Assembly: GCA_964653795.1 (NCBI GenBank)
Contig: CAZZHO010000041.1
Coordinates: 1 to 29,589, forward strand
Direction of reading: 5' to 3'
Length of the DNA stretch: 29,589 bases
Source: JAWPMT01 sp964653795
GTDB lineage: Bacteria; Bacteroidota; Bacteroidia; Cytophagales; Cyclobacteriaceae
The position numbers were made by a program, and so were the translations under genes. Position 1 is the stretch's first letter. Every line of letters begins with the position of its first letter. The notes beneath the pieces are model-generated. The model was not told the DNA's origin. It saw only the letters and a list, made by a program, of their open reading frames with translations, and made no database searches. Positions 1 to 8,561 of the stretch are shown here, one piece after another.

Positions 1-233
1 TTTTTAAACATGCCATAGGTATTTATCCTGTGAGTCCCTTCTGCGGGCTTGATGATATCGGGTCGGAAAAGGACTATTACGTCTCTTATGAACTTCCAAT
101 CTGCTTTTCTTTTTCCTGACTCCTCAATCCTTTCTTCATAGAGCTCCATTAAGTCGCCTTCAATAGGTGCTCTTAGATTCGGATGGCAATACCACCGAAA
201 GAATTTCAAGAAATACTTCGGAGGTTTACTCAT
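1..233 (-). CDS. Prefix-domain FtsX/MacB-type permease, N-terminal fragment (operon B, fourth permease)
   Basis: Only the first 77 or so codons are present; the gene continues past the left edge. The visible part is the cytoplasmic prefix found on every permease in the array: an MSKPPK start, FFRWYC at residues 11-16, IEGDLMELYEER from about residue 24, then a basic/amphipathic stretch ending in NTYGMFK, just before the first membrane segment would begin. The ATG at 231-233 is chosen because it overlaps the stop of the preceding gene by 8 nt (ATGAGTAA), as at every other junction. The segment PAEGTHRINTYGMFK is identical to that of the neighbouring gene, so the two prefixes are very closely related. 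The transporter body lies outside the window, so calling it a permease rests on the prefix and the context. Confidence 0.85.
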   Translation of the reverse strand, partial: MSKPPKYFLKFFRWYCHPNLRAPIEGDLMELYEERIEESGKRKADWKFIRDVIVLFRPDIIKPAEGTHRINTYGMFK

Positions 234-2889
234 CCTTCAGTGATTCAACAGGGTTTTGTCTTGCAGCTCTGATTGTTTGAGATCCTATGGTGAGCAGCCC
301 TAGAAATAGTAGGGTGAAGGAACCCATTGCAATTGTGCCGAAGCCCAATTCTATTCTATTTGCAAGGTTTTCGAGCCATAAGTTGTTTATGAAATAGCTA
401 AGCGGTGCTGCAATCAGCACTGCTACAAAAAGCAACTTCAAAAAGCTTCTGGATAGCAGTAGTACTATCTTCAATTCTTCCGCTCCCAAGACTTTCCTGA
501 TTCCAATTTCTTTTGTCCTTCTCTCAGTAGAGTAGGTGGCCATGCCCAGCATTCCTAAGCATGCTATGAGAATAGCAAGCGTAGAGAGATAGCCGATGAT
601 CGATACAATATCAAAAATGAACATATTGGTATTGGCTAATTCATTGGTGAAAAAGTCATACCTAAAAGCATGCTGTGGATCAATGGTATTCCATTTTCTC
701 TCCAACTCAGCCAGTACGGTTTGGGGATTGCCTTCGGTGATTCTTACGTTGAGGAAGTTGAAGTCACTTGGGTCATTTGTAAAGGCCGTTGGTCTTACGT
801 CATCACCGTTGAGCAGCAAGGTGTTGCGGAAATCCTCTACAACTCCCACAATTTTCTTTTCTCCCTGGTTTTCTTCAGTTGCCCACATTTGCCCGATGGC
901 TTCATGCGGGTTTTCGTATCCAAGTTTGCTTAAGGCAGACTCATTGATGACGAAAAACCGATCTGTTTGCCCTGTGGCTGGTAATCCTTCGCCTGCGATT
1001 ATTTTCACATCGATATTGGTCAGGAACGCCTCATTTACTTTCATATGTAGCAGGGTAATAGGTTCCTCCTTGTTTTCGGGGTTGATAAGGTTGGTGACAT
1101 CCGTGGTACCCGTTGCAGGGATATACTCACAAGCTGATACCGCTACTACCCCTGGTGTGGATGATAGTTCATTCCTGACGATTTCATAATCGTTACTTTG
1201 TAGGGGGATATTGACGATATTCTCCGCATCAAAGCCGTATTCGAAGTTGGCGTAGTGTTGAAACTGCTTGTAGATCACCATAGAGGTCACGATGAATAGA
1301 AGCGACACGACGAATTGCGTGATGTTCAAGACCTTTTGCATTCCCCATTTCGATGTGCTGTTCTCCGTGTTCTTGAGTGCTTTTACCGGAAGTTTTTTCG
1401 AGAGGAACAACGCTGGATAGATTCCAGCGAAAATGCCTATTAGGCATGTCATCCCCATAAAGACCATCAGCACCAACGGAGTGGATTGCAAGTCGAAATT
1501 CAGGTATTGGTTGAACCAAAGATCCATAAAGGCCTCTTTCGTGAAAAAGAGCATCAGCATCGCCAGAAGCAGCGAGAATAGAGCTGTTATCAGTGATTCT
1601 GTCAGGAATTGAAAAATCAGGTTTGACCTGGTGGCACCATTCACTTTTCTAACTCCAATTTCTCTCATACGCGTTAGCGCCCGTGCAATTGAGAGATTTG
1701 TATAGTTAAGGCAGGCCATTATCATGATGATTAGTGCCAATCCTGAAAGAATGTAGTAGGCCATCATGGGAAGGCGGAACACCGGTTCATTGTTGATTAT
1801 ACCTCCGGGAGTGAGCGATGCCATGTTCTGACTCTTCAGCATATAATCTTCCAGCCCTTCATGCTCCTTGTATTTCCTTGCGGAGAGTTCGGCTAATGCG
1901 ATATCCAGCTGTTCTTGCTCCACATCCTCTTTAAGTAGCACATAGGTATAAGTAGACCAGTAGGATTCCCACTGTTGAGATATGTCCGGGAACAGAGACT
2001 CTTTATATAATAGTGGAAGTGTACTACTTGACGCAAATGCATCAAATTTCAAATGAGACTTGAAAGAACTGTTGTCAATGACTCCAGTGATGGTAAAAAC
2101 TCCCCAATCAACTGGGGGTTGATCTCCTTCCAGGTCCATGACGCTCAACCCTCTGTCGCTAAACTGCACATGTTTTCCAACAGGGTTTTCGGTGTTGAAA
2201 AGCTGGTAAGCTTTAGAAGATGTTATGACAATGGAATTGGGGGCTGATAGTGCCGTGTTTTTGTTCCCCTTGATCAAAGGGAATTCCAGTATTTCAAACA
2301 AAGATTCGCTCGCAAAGTAGCCCCTTAGGTCCGTGGTTTTATCATTGTAAGTGGCATCTCCACCGAAACCTCTTCTTAATAAGACGGAGTTTTCGATTAT
2401 TGGATATTCGTTTTTAAGTGTTTCAGATAGAGGAAAGGGGACTGTTGCATATGGTGTGCTGCCTTTCTCCGGAGTGCCCAATATCCTGTAGATGCGGTCT
2501 TTCTTTTTGTGAAATTGATCGTAACCTTTCTGATCAGCTAGCATCAGTATTATCAGCATACAAACTGACATGGCCATTGCCAAACCAAAGATGTTGATGA
2601 AAGAAAATGCTTTGTATTTAAGGATATTTCTTATCCCTACTTTGAAGTAATTTTTGAACATACCGTAGGTGTTTATTCTGTGGGTGCCTTCAGCAGGCTT
2701 AATGATGTCTTTGCGTAGCAGCAATAGGATATCTCGGATGAATTTCCAGTCTGCCATTCTTTTGCCTGACGCTTGTACTCTTTCTTCGTACAGTTCCATC
2801 AAGTCACCCTCGATAGGGGATCGTAGGTCCGGGTGGCAGTACCATCGGAAGAGTTTCAGAGCCCAATATGGTGGCTTCGGACTACTCAT
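226..2889 (-). CDS. Orphan FtsX/MacB-type ABC permease with N-terminal prefix domain (operon B, third permease)
   Basis: 887 residues. The prefix covers residues 1 to about 80, with LFRWYC (C18) and IEGDLMELYEER (26-37). The first membrane segment follows at about 95-120, then a MacB-like extracytoplasmic domain to about 375. A three-helix FtsX block carries the coupling-helix motif MREIGVRKVNG (E410). A second unit repeats the plan: one helix at about 525-550, a second extracytoplasmic domain, then three helices with KEIGIRKVLG (E794). It ends NPVESLKDE. In MacB/FtsX permeases this motif faces the cytoplasmic ATPase; no ATPase gene lies nearby. The body most resembles the gene at 13778-16423 (shared NYxK and INIFGL around helix 1), although that gene carries the other prefix type. 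The start overlaps the upstream stop by 8 nt (ATGAGTAG). Substrate unknown. Confidence 0.92.
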   Translation of the reverse strand: MSSPKPPYWALKLFRWYCHPDLRSPIEGDLMELYEERVQASGKRMADWKFIRDILLLLRKDIIKPAEGTHRINTYGMFKNYFKVGIRNILKYKAFSFINIFGLAMAMSVCMLIILMLADQKGYDQFHKKKDRIYRILGTPEKGSTPYATVPFPLSETLKNEYPIIENSVLLRRGFGGDATYNDKTTDLRGYFASESLFEILEFPLIKGNKNTALSAPNSIVITSSKAYQLFNTENPVGKHVQFSDRGLSVMDLEGDQPPVDWGVFTITGVIDNSSFKSHLKFDAFASSSTLPLLYKESLFPDISQQWESYWSTYTYVLLKEDVEQEQLDIALAELSARKYKEHEGLEDYMLKSQNMASLTPGGIINNEPVFRLPMMAYYILSGLALIIMIMACLNYTNLSIARALTRMREIGVRKVNGATRSNLIFQFLTESLITALFSLLLAMLMLFFTKEAFMDLWFNQYLNFDLQSTPLVLMVFMGMTCLIGIFAGIYPALFLSKKLPVKALKNTENSTSKWGMQKVLNITQFVVSLLFIVTSMVIYKQFQHYANFEYGFDAENIVNIPLQSNDYEIVRNELSSTPGVVAVSACEYIPATGTTDVTNLINPENKEEPITLLHMKVNEAFLTNIDVKIIAGEGLPATGQTDRFFVINESALSKLGYENPHEAIGQMWATEENQGEKKIVGVVEDFRNTLLLNGDDVRPTAFTNDPSDFNFLNVRITEGNPQTVLAELERKWNTIDPQHAFRYDFFTNELANTNMFIFDIVSIIGYLSTLAILIACLGMLGMATYSTERRTKEIGIRKVLGAEELKIVLLLSRSFLKLLFVAVLIAAPLSYFINNLWLENLANRIELGFGTIAMGSFTLLFLGLLTIGSQTIRAARQNPVESLKDE

Positions 2890-5500
2890 CCTTGAGGCAC
2901 TTTGCAGGGTTGATAGATGCTGCTTTCCAGGTCTCGAAACCTACTGCAGAGCATGCAATGAGAGCGGTAATCAGCCCTCCGAAGATGAAGAACCAAATGT
3001 TAAGCTCTATGCTATAGGCAAAGTTTTCAAGCCATTTCCCTAGAACGAAAGCGGATATAGGCACTGCAAAAACCATCGCAATGGTCAGCATTTGAGCTAT
3101 GTTACCACTCAGCAAAGTGACAATTCTGATCCTGCTGGAACCTAATACTTTTCTTATACCTATCTCTTTGATCCTTCTCTGGGTGATAAACACCGTCATC
3201 CCTAGTAAACCAAGACAAGAGATGACGATGGCGATGGAAGCGAACCAAGTGGATAATGTTGCTATCTTTTGCTCTGATTGATAAAGCTTGTTGTATTCAT
3301 CATCTAGAAAGGTGAATTGGAATGGTAGTCCAGGGTTGAATTTTCTGTAGATATCTTCAAGAGCTCCAAGGGTCTCCCTTACTTTTCCCGCCTCAAGTTT
3401 CACTGCGATACTTGTGGCATCTTCGGGTTCGTAGATTAAGAACATGGGAGATATTGGCTCATGCAACGACTGATAGTGAAAGTCTTTTAGGACGCCAATA
3501 ACTTCCCTGTCTCCTCTAATATTGACGATTTTGCCAACAGGATCTTTAAGGCCCATGGTAGCTATTGCAGTTTCATTGAGGATGATCTTAGTCCCCTCAT
3601 TAGCAAAGTCTCGTGAAAAAGACCTTCCTTCCTTTAGCTTTAAGCCTACGGTTTTTATGTAGTCATATCCTACCCGGGTAAATTTGAATTGAAGCGGGGG
3701 TTTATTGGGTTGCTTATATCCTCCACAGGAGTTGTTGGCCATCGAAATGTCTCCTTCGAGAATTGTGGAACTCTTGACCCCAGGAATAGTGCCGATTTCA
3801 TTCAAAAAGGGGATTACATTCTCTATTAGACCATCATCCTTGGCGATGGTGATGATATTGTCTCTGTCATAGCCAAGGTTCTTGGATTGAACGTATTCCA
3901 TTTGCCTGGAAATGGTAAGGACAGAGATAATTAGCAAGATGGAAGCGGTGAATTGAAAAACGATCAATCCTTTTCTTATGAATACTTCGCCACCGGAACT
4001 TTTGATCTTTGAACTAAGGGCATTTAATGGCGTCAGACTGGACAGGAAAAGAGCCGGGTATGAGCCTGCTAGTAGAGCAGTAGCGAATGCGCATAAACCT
4101 AGTATACTAATAAGTTGCCACTCAAAGTGCAGAGAAAGTTCTTTTCCTGTGACTATGTTGAAGCTGGGTAAAAAGATCAAAAGAAAGATCAACGCCAATA
4201 CCATAGCTATGGTAACCAGAACACCTGCTTCAAGTAAATATTGGCCAATAATGGCTTTTCTCCTTGTGCCAAAGACCTTCTTAACACCAATTTCCTTAGA
4301 TCTCCGTGCAGCGACGGCAGTGGATAAATTGATGAAATTGATGCAGGCAATCAGAAGAACGAGAACACCGACCACAGAAAACAGATACACATATGAGATT
4401 CTTCCTCCAGAAAGTTGTCCATTCTCATATCGGTTATGTAGGTATCTAGATGGATAAGGTTGGAGATGCATCCGAAATTTCATAGTTGAATTATCACCAT
4501 AGATCAGCGACATCTTTTGCTGATAAAAGTCCAGCAGCTTTTTTTCGAAAGCTATTCTGTCCTGGTTTTGCTTCAGTTTGATGTAGACATTAGGGTTGTT
4601 GCTATCCCATGCTCTGACAGATTGATCTCTCTTTGAAAAGAATCTGGAGTATGCAATAAGGAAGTCATAGCTTTCTGAAGTGTTAAGGTTAGAATTATCA
4701 AAAACACCGTTTATAATGTAATCTGCCTCATATTCTGTATCTCCATCTGTATTGTCCACGAGGTGGAGGCTCCTTCCTATTGGATTGGTCTGTGGAAAAA
4801 AGTGATCAGCTAATTCTTTTGAAATCACTATGGACTCCCTAGAGTCAAGAACATGGTGCTTATCGCCTTCTATGAGGTTGAAGGAGAAGAGATTGAAATA
4901 GTCCTTTCCTGCGAACATGCCTTCCGTTTTTAGTTTTTTCTCCTCGGAGGACAAGACTGCATATGAGAAATCCGCTGTAATTGGAACCGCCATCTCCACT
5001 TCAGGTAGCTCTTCTAACATGCTTGGAACTAAATGGATGGAATTTGATTCCACGGTATATGTTCCTGTGGCATCGGAAGTTAACGTTCGCATAACCTGAT
5101 AGATCTGATCCCCATTGGTATGGAACCTGTTTTTTCCTACTTCATCTTCCAGCCATAAATAGATAAGTAAAAAACAGGTAAGTCCTGCAGAAAGGCCTAT
5201 AAGGTTGATAAAGAAGGAACTTTTGTAACGATTAAAGTTTCGGAAGATGATGAGTAGGTTGTGCTTGAACATGCCGTAGGTGTTAAAGGTGTAAGTGCCG
5301 TCCGAAGGCTTGATAATATCCCTTCGAAATAGGAGCAGAACGTCTATGATAAATTTCCAATCCGCCTTTCTTTTACCTAAAGACTCGACTCTTTCTTCAT
5401 AGAGTTCCATTAGGTCGCCCTCAATAGGTTTTTGTAGTCTCGGATGACAGTACCATCTGAAGAGTTTGAGGGCCCAATATGGTGGCTTGGGTCTATTCAT
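2882..5500 (-). CDS. Orphan FtsX/MacB-type ABC permease with N-terminal prefix domain (operon B, second permease)
   Basis: 872 residues with the duplicated FtsX plan. The prefix has LFRWYC and IEGDLMELYEERVES. Helix 1 (RYKSSFFINLIGLSAG) is at about residues 90-115, followed by an extracytoplasmic domain to about 370. The first coupling motif is RSKEIGVKKVFG (E403) and the second is RRIKEIGIRKVLG (E779). The first motif has lysine in place of the usual arginine (GVKK), shared only with the gene at 19018-21591. That gene is clearly its closest body relative: both have RYKSSF-INLIGLS, GGRI-YV-LFS just before helix 2, KNLGYDR after helix 5, and AGSYPA. Yet its prefix matches its operon neighbours. 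It overlaps both neighbours by 8 nt. An inner-membrane location and a need for an ATPase supplied elsewhere are inferred from the family. Confidence 0.92.
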   Translation of the reverse strand: MNRPKPPYWALKLFRWYCHPRLQKPIEGDLMELYEERVESLGKRKADWKFIIDVLLLFRRDIIKPSDGTYTFNTYGMFKHNLLIIFRNFNRYKSSFFINLIGLSAGLTCFLLIYLWLEDEVGKNRFHTNGDQIYQVMRTLTSDATGTYTVESNSIHLVPSMLEELPEVEMAVPITADFSYAVLSSEEKKLKTEGMFAGKDYFNLFSFNLIEGDKHHVLDSRESIVISKELADHFFPQTNPIGRSLHLVDNTDGDTEYEADYIINGVFDNSNLNTSESYDFLIAYSRFFSKRDQSVRAWDSNNPNVYIKLKQNQDRIAFEKKLLDFYQQKMSLIYGDNSTMKFRMHLQPYPSRYLHNRYENGQLSGGRISYVYLFSVVGVLVLLIACINFINLSTAVAARRSKEIGVKKVFGTRRKAIIGQYLLEAGVLVTIAMVLALIFLLIFLPSFNIVTGKELSLHFEWQLISILGLCAFATALLAGSYPALFLSSLTPLNALSSKIKSSGGEVFIRKGLIVFQFTASILLIISVLTISRQMEYVQSKNLGYDRDNIITIAKDDGLIENVIPFLNEIGTIPGVKSSTILEGDISMANNSCGGYKQPNKPPLQFKFTRVGYDYIKTVGLKLKEGRSFSRDFANEGTKIILNETAIATMGLKDPVGKIVNIRGDREVIGVLKDFHYQSLHEPISPMFLIYEPEDATSIAVKLEAGKVRETLGALEDIYRKFNPGLPFQFTFLDDEYNKLYQSEQKIATLSTWFASIAIVISCLGLLGMTVFITQRRIKEIGIRKVLGSSRIRIVTLLSGNIAQMLTIAMVFAVPISAFVLGKWLENFAYSIELNIWFFIFGGLITALIACSAVGFETWKAASINPAKCLKDE

Positions 5501-8108
5501 CTTTGAGGCTATTGACGGGATTCGAAACAGCCACAGTCAGTACTCTACTTCCCACTGTTAGAGCAGCAATAATGATCACGAAAGCTGCTGATAGTATAAA
5601 AATGGTTGGTGTTAGACTGATGCGTGAAGCGTAGCTCACCAGCCATTCCTCCATTACTAAATAAGTGATGGGAGTCGCTATTAAAATGGTGAAGAGTATC
5701 AGTATGGAAAGCTCTGAGGATAGCAGCTTTATGATCTGAAATACTTTGGCTCCAAGTACTTTTCTGATACCAATTTCCTTAGTTCTCCGAATGGTTGTCC
5801 AATAAGTCAAGGAAAATAAACCCAGACTGGACATGAGGATAGCGATGATGGTGAAGAGTAGAAATACTTCGCTGAGATTTTCATCTTCCTGGAATTGCTT
5901 TTGATAATATTCTTCCAAAAAGACATAATCAAAAGGGTCCTCAGGAAAGAGTGACTTGAAGGTGGTCTCAGCTTGTTGCAAGATGTGGACATCTTCCCCC
6001 GAATATTTCACCAGGATATTGGTCCATTCCCATGGGTCTAGCCAAAATACCATGGGTAGGTAGTCTGATTTGGCTGATGTCTGCTGATAGTCTTCAACTA
6101 CACCGACTGTGATGGCTTTGATCCCAGACCCGAACTTCACAGCCTTGCCAATTGCCTCCTGAGCACTAGCAAATCCTAGTTTTTTAAATGCAGATTCATT
6201 GATGATAACATATTCCTTGCCATTACTAAGTTCCTGGTTGAAATCACCTCCCGCCAGAAAGTTGACTTTTAGTGAGGATAGGTATCCATAATCAACGAAC
6301 ATGGTGGTAAGCCTTTGATATTCTTGTCCGTCTCCTCTGGCTACTGGAGCTGATGATAGGTTGGATTCTCCTGGCAGAAACTGCCCAGATGAGACCTTGA
6401 GTACTGAAGCTCTTTGCTTGAGTGCAGCACTAAACACTTCATTGTCCCAGTCTCCGACCATAGGGCCTCTAACGACCAGCATCTTTTCTTTTTCAAAACC
6501 AGGCTTCTGGTTTATTACATGTTGGAGTTGAAGAAAAATGATGATGGAGGAAGCAATAAAGATGGCCGACGCAGTAAGCTGTATGGAAACCATCACCTTC
6601 CGAACAGTTTGGGCGGTAGCGCCAGACTTCAGTTTACCCTTCAATGCCTTGGTCAGATTTAAAGTGGTTACATACAGGGCTGGAAGAAAAGAGGTAAGAA
6701 GATAGCCACCGACTACAGTGAGTGTAATCAGATTCAGGTAATCTGAGTCTTGAATGTTACTTATACCATCGAGTAATGTGTTTTCAGGGAAGGCCAGATC
6801 ATATACAAAGATCCCTACTGCTACCAGCCCTAAGCTGAATAGATGGATGAGTAGAGACTCCACCAGAAACTGTACAATTAAGTTCGTATGTGAGGCCCCC
6901 ATTACTTTGCGAATGCCCATTTCCTTAGACCTTACAAATAGTCTGGCGGTAGACTGGTTGATGTAGTTAATCCAGGCAATGATTAGGATTACTATGGAAA
7001 TGATATGGAGAAACTGGATGTACAGAGCATTTCCTTTTGGCCTCAAGGCGAGCTCTTCCTGCAGGTTAGAATGAAGGTATATGTTTTCAAGTTTAGTAAG
7101 ACTATATACTCTCTCCACCTCATTTTTCTCATCTATTTCACCCTGAGGCGTCTGTTGATTGATATCCGTCAAAGTGGAAGCGAAATCAGAAATATCTGCT
7201 TGATCTTCAAGCTTTAGGTAGCTATGGTATGCCCGAGAAGTCCAGTCTGTCTCTGTTTCTCCTTCATACCACCATTTTGCTGTTTCGAAGGATAATAATA
7301 TATCAAAATCTAAGTGGCTATTCTTGGGTGGATCTTCAAATACTCCTGTGACTACATAGTCCTTGTATCCATCTATACTGATTGGTTTATTGATTGGTGA
7401 AGCCTCGCCAAAATACTTTTTTCTGGCACTTCTGGATATCATCATGGAGCCTCTCTCATTCAATGCTGTGGCCGGGTTTCCTTCTATTACAGAGTAGTTG
7501 AAAACCTTGAGGAAGGAAGGATCTACAATTAATACTTTATCTTCTCGAAATATGGCTTGACCAAAGCGGATCACCAGGTCTGGAAAGTGTTGGATTCTAA
7601 CATATTCCTCTACTCCTGGAATGTTGGATGCAATAAAAGGGGCAATAGTAGGGGGAGTCGTTGCTGAGTAGGCTAGCTGGTTCCCTTTGTGACTTAGCTC
7701 ATAATCTATTCTATAGATAGACGAGTAGTCCTCGTGAAATTTGTCGAAATTCTGCTGGTAGCCAATATAGGATTGGATCACGATGAATGATCCTGTCCCG
7801 ATTGCCAGCCCTAAGAGCTTGAAACTACTCAATGAGTTCTTCAGAAAGATATTTCTAAGACCCACCTTGAAGAAGCTGCTGAGGATACCATAGTTGTTAA
7901 GCTTACCGCTTCCCTCGAGCGGTCTCATGAGACTTCTTCGAAACAGGAGCATCACATCTTTTCTGAACTTCCGGTCGGCTTGGGCTTTGCCCAATTCCTG
8001 AAGTCTCTCTTCATAGAGCTCCATCAAATCACCCTCAATCACCTGGCGAAAGTCTGGATGACAAAACCACCTGAAGAACTTGAGAAAGTATTTCGGAGGC
8101 CTATCCAT
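5493..8108 (-). CDS. Orphan FtsX/MacB-type ABC permease with N-terminal prefix domain (operon B, first permease after PadR-1)
   Basis: 871 residues. The prefix starts MDRPPKYFLKFFRWFC (C16) and continues IEGDLMELYEER from residue 24. A first helix lies at about 95-118, then an extracytoplasmic domain. Helices 2-4 begin in a segment reading AWINYINQS and carry RSKEMGIRKVMG (E396). The second unit has RRTKEIGIRKVLG (E778) and ends NPVNSLKDE. The WINYIN signature groups its body with the genes at 8559-11180 and 21584-24241. Its start codon overlaps the PadR-1 stop by 8 nt (ATGGATAG), so it is probably translated by coupling to the regulator. The glutamate-to-methionine-flanked form KEMG in the first coupling motif is a minor variant. 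Substrate unknown. Confidence 0.92.
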   Translation of the reverse strand: MDRPPKYFLKFFRWFCHPDFRQVIEGDLMELYEERLQELGKAQADRKFRKDVMLLFRRSLMRPLEGSGKLNNYGILSSFFKVGLRNIFLKNSLSSFKLLGLAIGTGSFIVIQSYIGYQQNFDKFHEDYSSIYRIDYELSHKGNQLAYSATTPPTIAPFIASNIPGVEEYVRIQHFPDLVIRFGQAIFREDKVLIVDPSFLKVFNYSVIEGNPATALNERGSMMISRSARKKYFGEASPINKPISIDGYKDYVVTGVFEDPPKNSHLDFDILLSFETAKWWYEGETETDWTSRAYHSYLKLEDQADISDFASTLTDINQQTPQGEIDEKNEVERVYSLTKLENIYLHSNLQEELALRPKGNALYIQFLHIISIVILIIAWINYINQSTARLFVRSKEMGIRKVMGASHTNLIVQFLVESLLIHLFSLGLVAVGIFVYDLAFPENTLLDGISNIQDSDYLNLITLTVVGGYLLTSFLPALYVTTLNLTKALKGKLKSGATAQTVRKVMVSIQLTASAIFIASSIIIFLQLQHVINQKPGFEKEKMLVVRGPMVGDWDNEVFSAALKQRASVLKVSSGQFLPGESNLSSAPVARGDGQEYQRLTTMFVDYGYLSSLKVNFLAGGDFNQELSNGKEYVIINESAFKKLGFASAQEAIGKAVKFGSGIKAITVGVVEDYQQTSAKSDYLPMVFWLDPWEWTNILVKYSGEDVHILQQAETTFKSLFPEDPFDYVFLEEYYQKQFQEDENLSEVFLLFTIIAILMSSLGLFSLTYWTTIRRTKEIGIRKVLGAKVFQIIKLLSSELSILILFTILIATPITYLVMEEWLVSYASRISLTPTIFILSAAFVIIIAALTVGSRVLTVAVSNPVNSLKDE

Positions 8109-8454
8109 TTTTCAATCTGGCGAATTCGACATCAAGGGAAATAGATGGAATAGCATCCCAAAGTGAGTTGCGAGTCTCTTTCGTATATTCCATAGCCTGT
8201 TTACCAGTGGAGGTGATCTTATAGAACCTTTTCGGTCGACCAGCTCGCTCTTGAGTGGCATCCTTATCCTGAGACTTAAGGTAACCTTTGTCTTCTAATC
8301 GCCTAAGAGCAGACTGTAGTGCCCCTACACTTACATTTCTTTTCAGTCTATTCTCTATTTCCTTCTTTATCGAAACGCCGTAGGCATTGTCATAAAGGAT
8401 GGCCACGGTCAACATGACCACCTCTTCAAACTCTCCTAATTGAAACTTCTTCAT
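8101..8454 (-). CDS. PadR-family transcriptional regulator (PadR-1, operon B)
   Basis: 117 residues, almost wholly a PadR winged-helix domain: LGEFEEVVMLTVAIL (helix 1), NAYGVSIKKEIE, the recognition-helix region VSVGALQSALRRLEDKGYL, and a wing containing GRPKRFYKIT. The short C-terminal helix ends with LWDAIP, a motif shared with PadR-2. PadR proteins are usually dimeric repressors released by small ligands. This short form lacks the long C-terminal dimerisation arm of PadR subfamily 2. It is the first gene of operon B, and its stop overlaps the first permease start by 8 nt. Two copies of a direct repeat lie just upstream, so autorepression together with control of the permeases is the likely arrangement (inference). 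An ATG start with weak ribosome-binding sequence fits the phylum. Confidence 0.93.
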   Translation of the reverse strand: MKKFQLGEFEEVVMLTVAILYDNAYGVSIKKEIENRLKRNVSVGALQSALRRLEDKGYLKSQDKDATQERAGRPKRFYKITSTGKQAMEYTKETRNSLWDAIPSISLDVEFARLKNG

Positions 8455-8462
8455 AAATACGG

Positions 8463-8482
8463 ATTAATTCCTATTTGTAGTA
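8463..8482 (-). promoter_or_regulatory. Probable PadR-1 operator, promoter-proximal copy
   Basis: On the minus strand this 20-nt segment reads TACTACAAATAGGAATTAAT and is identical to the copy at 8509-8528. It ends 8 nt before the PadR-1 start codon. Its core ACTACAAATAGG resembles the ACTACAATTAAGG repeats ahead of the second PadR gene. An operator role is inferred from position, repetition and the matching arrangement at the other operon. Confidence 0.6.
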
Positions 8483-8508
8483 TTTACGAAGTAAAGAGGA
8501 TTTTAGTT

Positions 8509-8528
8509 ATTAATTCCTATTTGTAGTA
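8509..8528 (-). promoter_or_regulatory. Probable PadR-1 operator, distal copy
   Basis: Perfect 20-nt copy of the proximal site, with its start 46 bp further upstream on the same strand. The two copies enclose an A/T-rich stretch in which the promoter would be expected, but I find no clean TAnnTTTG -7 box there. The spacing is roughly four to five helical turns, which would allow two dimers to bind the same face or a loop to form. Confidence 0.58.
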
Positions 8529-8549
8529 ATATTTTTTTAAAGAAGTGGG

Positions 8550-8561
8550 TAGCAGCTGCTA
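8550..8561. repeat. 12-bp perfect palindrome at the end of operon A
   Basis: TAGCAGCTGCTA is a perfect palindrome that includes the stop codon (TAG) of the last permease of operon A. A hairpin would have only a 4-bp stem and 4-nt loop, and no T-run follows on the minus strand, so it is not a convincing terminator. It may be a protein-binding site or chance. Confidence 0.4.

Noticed and set aside
8463..8528. Start of a CRISPR or other repeat array
   Set aside because: Only two copies occur, in a promoter position with a matching pair at the other PadR gene; an operator role fits better.
8541..8561. Rho-independent terminator after operon A
   Set aside because: The palindrome allows only a 4-bp stem and no T-run follows on the minus strand.
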